Shown here: positions 61,973 through 64,000 of the stretch, in pieces | Numbering within the stretch: position 1 is the stretch's first letter | Layout of the letters: each line of letters starts with the position of its first letter | Assembly: GCF_039535235.1 (NCBI RefSeq) | Contig: NZ_BAAAWU010000001.1 | Span: forward strand, 620,001 to 684,000 | Direction: 5' to 3' | DNA length: 64,000 bases | From: Streptomyces roseoviridis | GTDB taxonomy: Bacteria; Actinomycetota; Actinomycetes; Streptomycetales; Streptomycetaceae | Made by a program: the position numbers and the translations under genes | Notes under the pieces: model-generated | Database searches by the model: none | The model's input: only the letters and a program-made list of their open reading frames with translations | Told to the model about the DNA's origin: nothing

Positions 61973-62078
61973 GACCGGCACCGGTTCCTTCCGTCGCGTG
62001 CGCGCATGTCGCGGCTCTCCCCCGCTCTCCCCGTAGCACCGGATCGGCTCCGGATCTTCCCCCAGGGTATGCGGGCGC

Positions 62079-63008
62079 TCAGGACTCGCCGAGCGAGAGG
62101 ACGAGCTTGCCCCGCGTATGCCCCTCGCTGTTGAGGCGCCATGCCTCCGCGGCCTCGCGCAGCGGCAGGACCTTCTCGACGAAGACGGTGAGCCGGCCCT
62201 CGTCGGCGAGCGCGGCCAGGGCGGCCAGTCCCTCGCCGTCGGGGCGTACCCACACGTAGTGGCCGCCGAGGGCGGCGGCGCGGTGGTCGGCGACGGAGAC
62301 GAGGCGCTCGGGGGTGCGCAGCAGTTCCACGGAGACGTCCACGGACTCGCCGCCGACGAAGTCGAGCGCGACGTCGACGCCGTCGGGGGCGAGCTCACGG
62401 ACGTGGTCGGCGAGTCCGGGACCGTACGCGACGGGTTCGGCGCCGAGGTCGCGCAGGAAGTCGTGGTTGGCGGGGCTCGCGGTGCCGATCACGCGGGCGT
62501 CGCGGGCGACCAGGATCTGGGTCGCGAGGGAGCCCACTCCCCCGGCGGCGGCGTGGACGAGCACGGTGTCGCCGGCGCCCGCGCCGACCCGGTCGGCGGC
62601 CTGCAGCGCGGTGAGCCCGGCGAGCGGGAGGCCGGCCGCCTGCGCCCAGCTGAGGGCGCGGGGCTTGCGGGCGAGCATGCGGACGGGGACGGCGACGCGT
62701 TCCGCGTAACCGCCGTGCTCGGCGCTGTCCTTGCGGATGTAGCCGAAGACCTCGTCGCCGGGGGCGAATTCGGGTGAGTCGAGGCCGTTGCCGGCCACGA
62801 CCCCGGCGATGTCCCATCCGGGGATCATCGGGAAGTGGGCGACCATGATGGGGTCGAGTCCGCCGGCGGCGAGCTTCCAGTCGACGGGGTTGACCCCCGC
62901 CGCCTCGACCCGTACGAGCACTTCGCCGGGGGCGACCTTCGGCTCGGGCAGGTCGGTGAGGGCGAGCCTCTCGAAGCCCCCGTACGCGGGCATGGCCATC
63001 GCCTTCAC
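62079..63008 (-). CDS. NADP-dependent quinone-oxidoreductase-type MDR protein
   Basis: 309 residues from the GTG at 63008 (MKAMAMPAYGGFERLALTDL). GroES-like N-terminal part with VLVRVEAAGVNPVDWKLAAG and IPGWDIAGVVAGNG; Rossmann part with TVLVHAAAGGVGSLATQILV (GxGGxG-type loop), then VALDFVGGESVDV. The catalytic-zinc Cys is absent, as in quinone oxidoreductase-like MDRs. C-terminal EAAEAWRLNSEGHTRGKLVL is typical. Substrate unknown. It starts 3 bp after the DoxX gene stop, so the two are probably co-transcribed. Confidence 0.88.
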   Translation of the reverse strand: MKAMAMPAYGGFERLALTDLPEPKVAPGEVLVRVEAAGVNPVDWKLAAGGLDPIMVAHFPMIPGWDIAGVVAGNGLDSPEFAPGDEVFGYIRKDSAEHGGYAERVAVPVRMLARKPRALSWAQAAGLPLAGLTALQAADRVGAGAGDTVLVHAAAGGVGSLATQILVARDARVIGTASPANHDFLRDLGAEPVAYGPGLADHVRELAPDGVDVALDFVGGESVDVSVELLRTPERLVSVADHRAAALGGHYVWVRPDGEGLAALAALADEGRLTVFVEKVLPLREAAEAWRLNSEGHTRGKLVLSLGES

Positions 63009-63011
63009 GGA

Positions 63012-63617
63012 TCAGCCCTCCGTCTCGCGGGCGGTGCCGTGCTCGGGCTCGGGCTCGCCGGACGCTGACGGCGCCCCGGCCGGGCCCGGTTCGGCGTCCT
63101 GCCCGTCCGGGGCCGCGATCGCCTGGGCCCGGCGGCCGACGACGGCCGCGGCGGCGAGGGCCGTGCCGATGAAGGCGGTGGCGACCACCCAGGGCCGGTC
63201 GAGCACATGCCCGGTGGCGTGGTCCAGGGAGTAGCGGCCGGCTCCGGTGACGCCGATGGCGGCCGCGGCGAAGCCGAGGAAGGCCGGGTACTCGTAGCCG
63301 CCGCTCATGGCGAAGAAACCGGAGGGGGCGTGCACGGCGACGGCGCCGGCCATCGCGCCGGCCGCGGCCGCGCCGGCCGCCGGGGTGGCGAGGCCCAGGG
63401 CGAGCAGGGCGCCGCCGCCGGCCTCGCCGAGTCCGGCCGCGACGGCGCTCTGCCGACCGGGCGAGAAGCCCATGGCCTCCATGGCCTGGGTGGTGCCCTC
63501 GATGCCGCCGCCGCCGAACCAGCCGAAGAGTTTCTGGGCTCCGTGCGCGGCGAGTACGGCGCCGGTGCCGACCCGCAGGACGAGCAGACCGAGGTCGCGG
63601 CGGTTGAGAGCGGTCAT
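63012..63617 (-). CDS. DoxX family membrane protein
   Basis: 201 residues from the ATG at 63617, after GGGAGAA. Four TM segments are visible: LGLLVLRVGTGAVLAAHGAQ (then KLFGWFGGGG, the DoxX signature), AVAAGLGEAGGGALLALGLA, AAAGAMAGAVAVHAPSGFFA and WVVATAFIGTALAAAAVVG. The C-terminal 35 residues are acidic and Pro-rich. DoxX-like proteins form part of quinone-linked redox or detoxification modules; the adjacent quinone-oxidoreductase gene fits this. Confidence 0.88.
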   Translation of the reverse strand: MTALNRRDLGLLVLRVGTGAVLAAHGAQKLFGWFGGGGIEGTTQAMEAMGFSPGRQSAVAAGLGEAGGGALLALGLATPAAGAAAAGAMAGAVAVHAPSGFFAMSGGYEYPAFLGFAAAAIGVTGAGRYSLDHATGHVLDRPWVVATAFIGTALAAAAVVGRRAQAIAAPDGQDAEPGPAGAPSASGEPEPEHGTARETEG

Positions 63618-63826
63618 GGGTTCTCCCGGTAGGGACGCGGGCGCGGCGGGTGTGCGCGCCCTCCACAGTCGTCCTCCACTCTGCGCCGTGCGGACGTCTG
63701 CCAGGATGCGTTGTTCGTCCATACAGGTCATGTTTTGCGACATTCGCCCCGTGCTGCTTGAGTGAGAGCGCTGGTGCGTACGTCCCCCGCTCCGAGGGCG
63801 GGGCCCGGGAAGGAGCGAGTACCGCC

Positions 63827-64000
63827 ATGGCACAGACGCATGGAAGACAGACGCGGACCGGACCGACGCGGACGGGGCCGTCGCACGCGGGGCCGTCGCC
63901 GGACGCCCGGGAGGACCTGCCGCCCGGGCCGCTCGGCGCGCTGGCCGGCAGCGCCTGGCAGGCGCTGCTGCTCGCCGGCGTCGCCGCCCTCGTACTCGGC
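63827..64000 (+). CDS. 5' end of a small membrane protein, possibly HdeD-like (runs off right edge)
   Basis: Starts with ATG after AAGGAG at about 63810-63815. The first 58 codons are visible: a basic Thr/Gly/Pro-rich lead (MAQTHGRQTRTGPTRTGPSH) and then LGALAGSAWQALLLAGVAAL, the start of a TM segment. The SxWQALLLxGVAALxLG pattern recalls the first helix of HdeD/DUF308 proteins, but too little is visible to be sure. Divergent from the DoxX gene. Confidence 0.5.
   Translation, partial: MAQTHGRQTRTGPTRTGPSHAGPSPDAREDLPPGPLGALAGSAWQALLLAGVAALVLG

Overview
The window is very GC-rich, with strong G/C bias at third codon positions, frequent GTG starts, GTGA/ATGA stop-start overlaps and purine-rich ribosome binding sites. 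The gene families present (DUF574-type methyltransferase, SAV_2336-type vWA protein, Rpf-LysM-M23 hydrolase, SpoIIE/HATPase phosphatase, class F sortase, DUF5302 and DUF6777 proteins) point to a Streptomyces or close relative. All calls come from reading the sequence; no database search was run.

Layout. 1-9.6 kb: a cyclic-di-GMP-type protein running off the left edge and an SAM methyltransferase, two membrane/secreted proteins, a class F sortase between two short surface proteins, a secreted polysaccharide deacetylase, a CapA-like lipoprotein, an ECF sigma factor with a thioesterase. 9.6-13.8 kb: a LytS-type histidine kinase, an SSS-family symporter, its small membrane partner and a LytTR response regulator, all on the minus strand. 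13.8-27.5 kb: mostly housekeeping and envelope genes (Fpg/Nei glycosylase, SpoIIE phosphatase, DUF6777 lipoprotein, lipase-maturation-factor protein, SDR with a Cys-rich N-terminus, FhuF-like Fe-S protein, carbonic anhydrase, DMT transporter, Rpf/M23 hydrolase, panD), plus two tiny genes.

27.4-35.0 kb: an accessory island bounded by a perfect 26-bp direct repeat that lies inside the first ten codons of panD. The left copy belongs to the intact panD; the right copy is a ten-codon panD stump with its own promoter-like region. Inside are a Pycsar-effector-like membrane protein, a Crp/Fnr protein with cyclic-nucleotide-binding residues, a class III nucleotide cyclase-like protein with catalytic residues in place, an NTPase-like repeat protein, a gene broken by an in-frame amber codon, a small protein, and an AbiEii-like nucleotidyltransferase pair. 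I read this as a mobile cyclic-nucleotide conflict (probably anti-phage) island.

35.2-37.4 kb: DUF5302 protein and a DEAD-box helicase. 37.4-50.4 kb: a compact biosynthetic locus made of one 3851-residue PKS-NRPS (acyl ligase-ACP-KS-AT-ACP-luciferase-like monooxygenase-C-A-PCP-C) and an MFS exporter. 50.7-60.7 kb: a second conflict-type operon in which translationally coupled genes encode an alpha/beta hydrolase, a caspase-VMAP protein with a His-rich tail, a MoxR AAA ATPase and a giant SAV_2336-vWA-NB-ARC protein. That giant protein contains a degenerate copy of the cyclase-like domain seen in the island. 61-64 kb: an opcA gene without zwf, a quinone oxidoreductase, a DoxX protein and the start of a small membrane protein.
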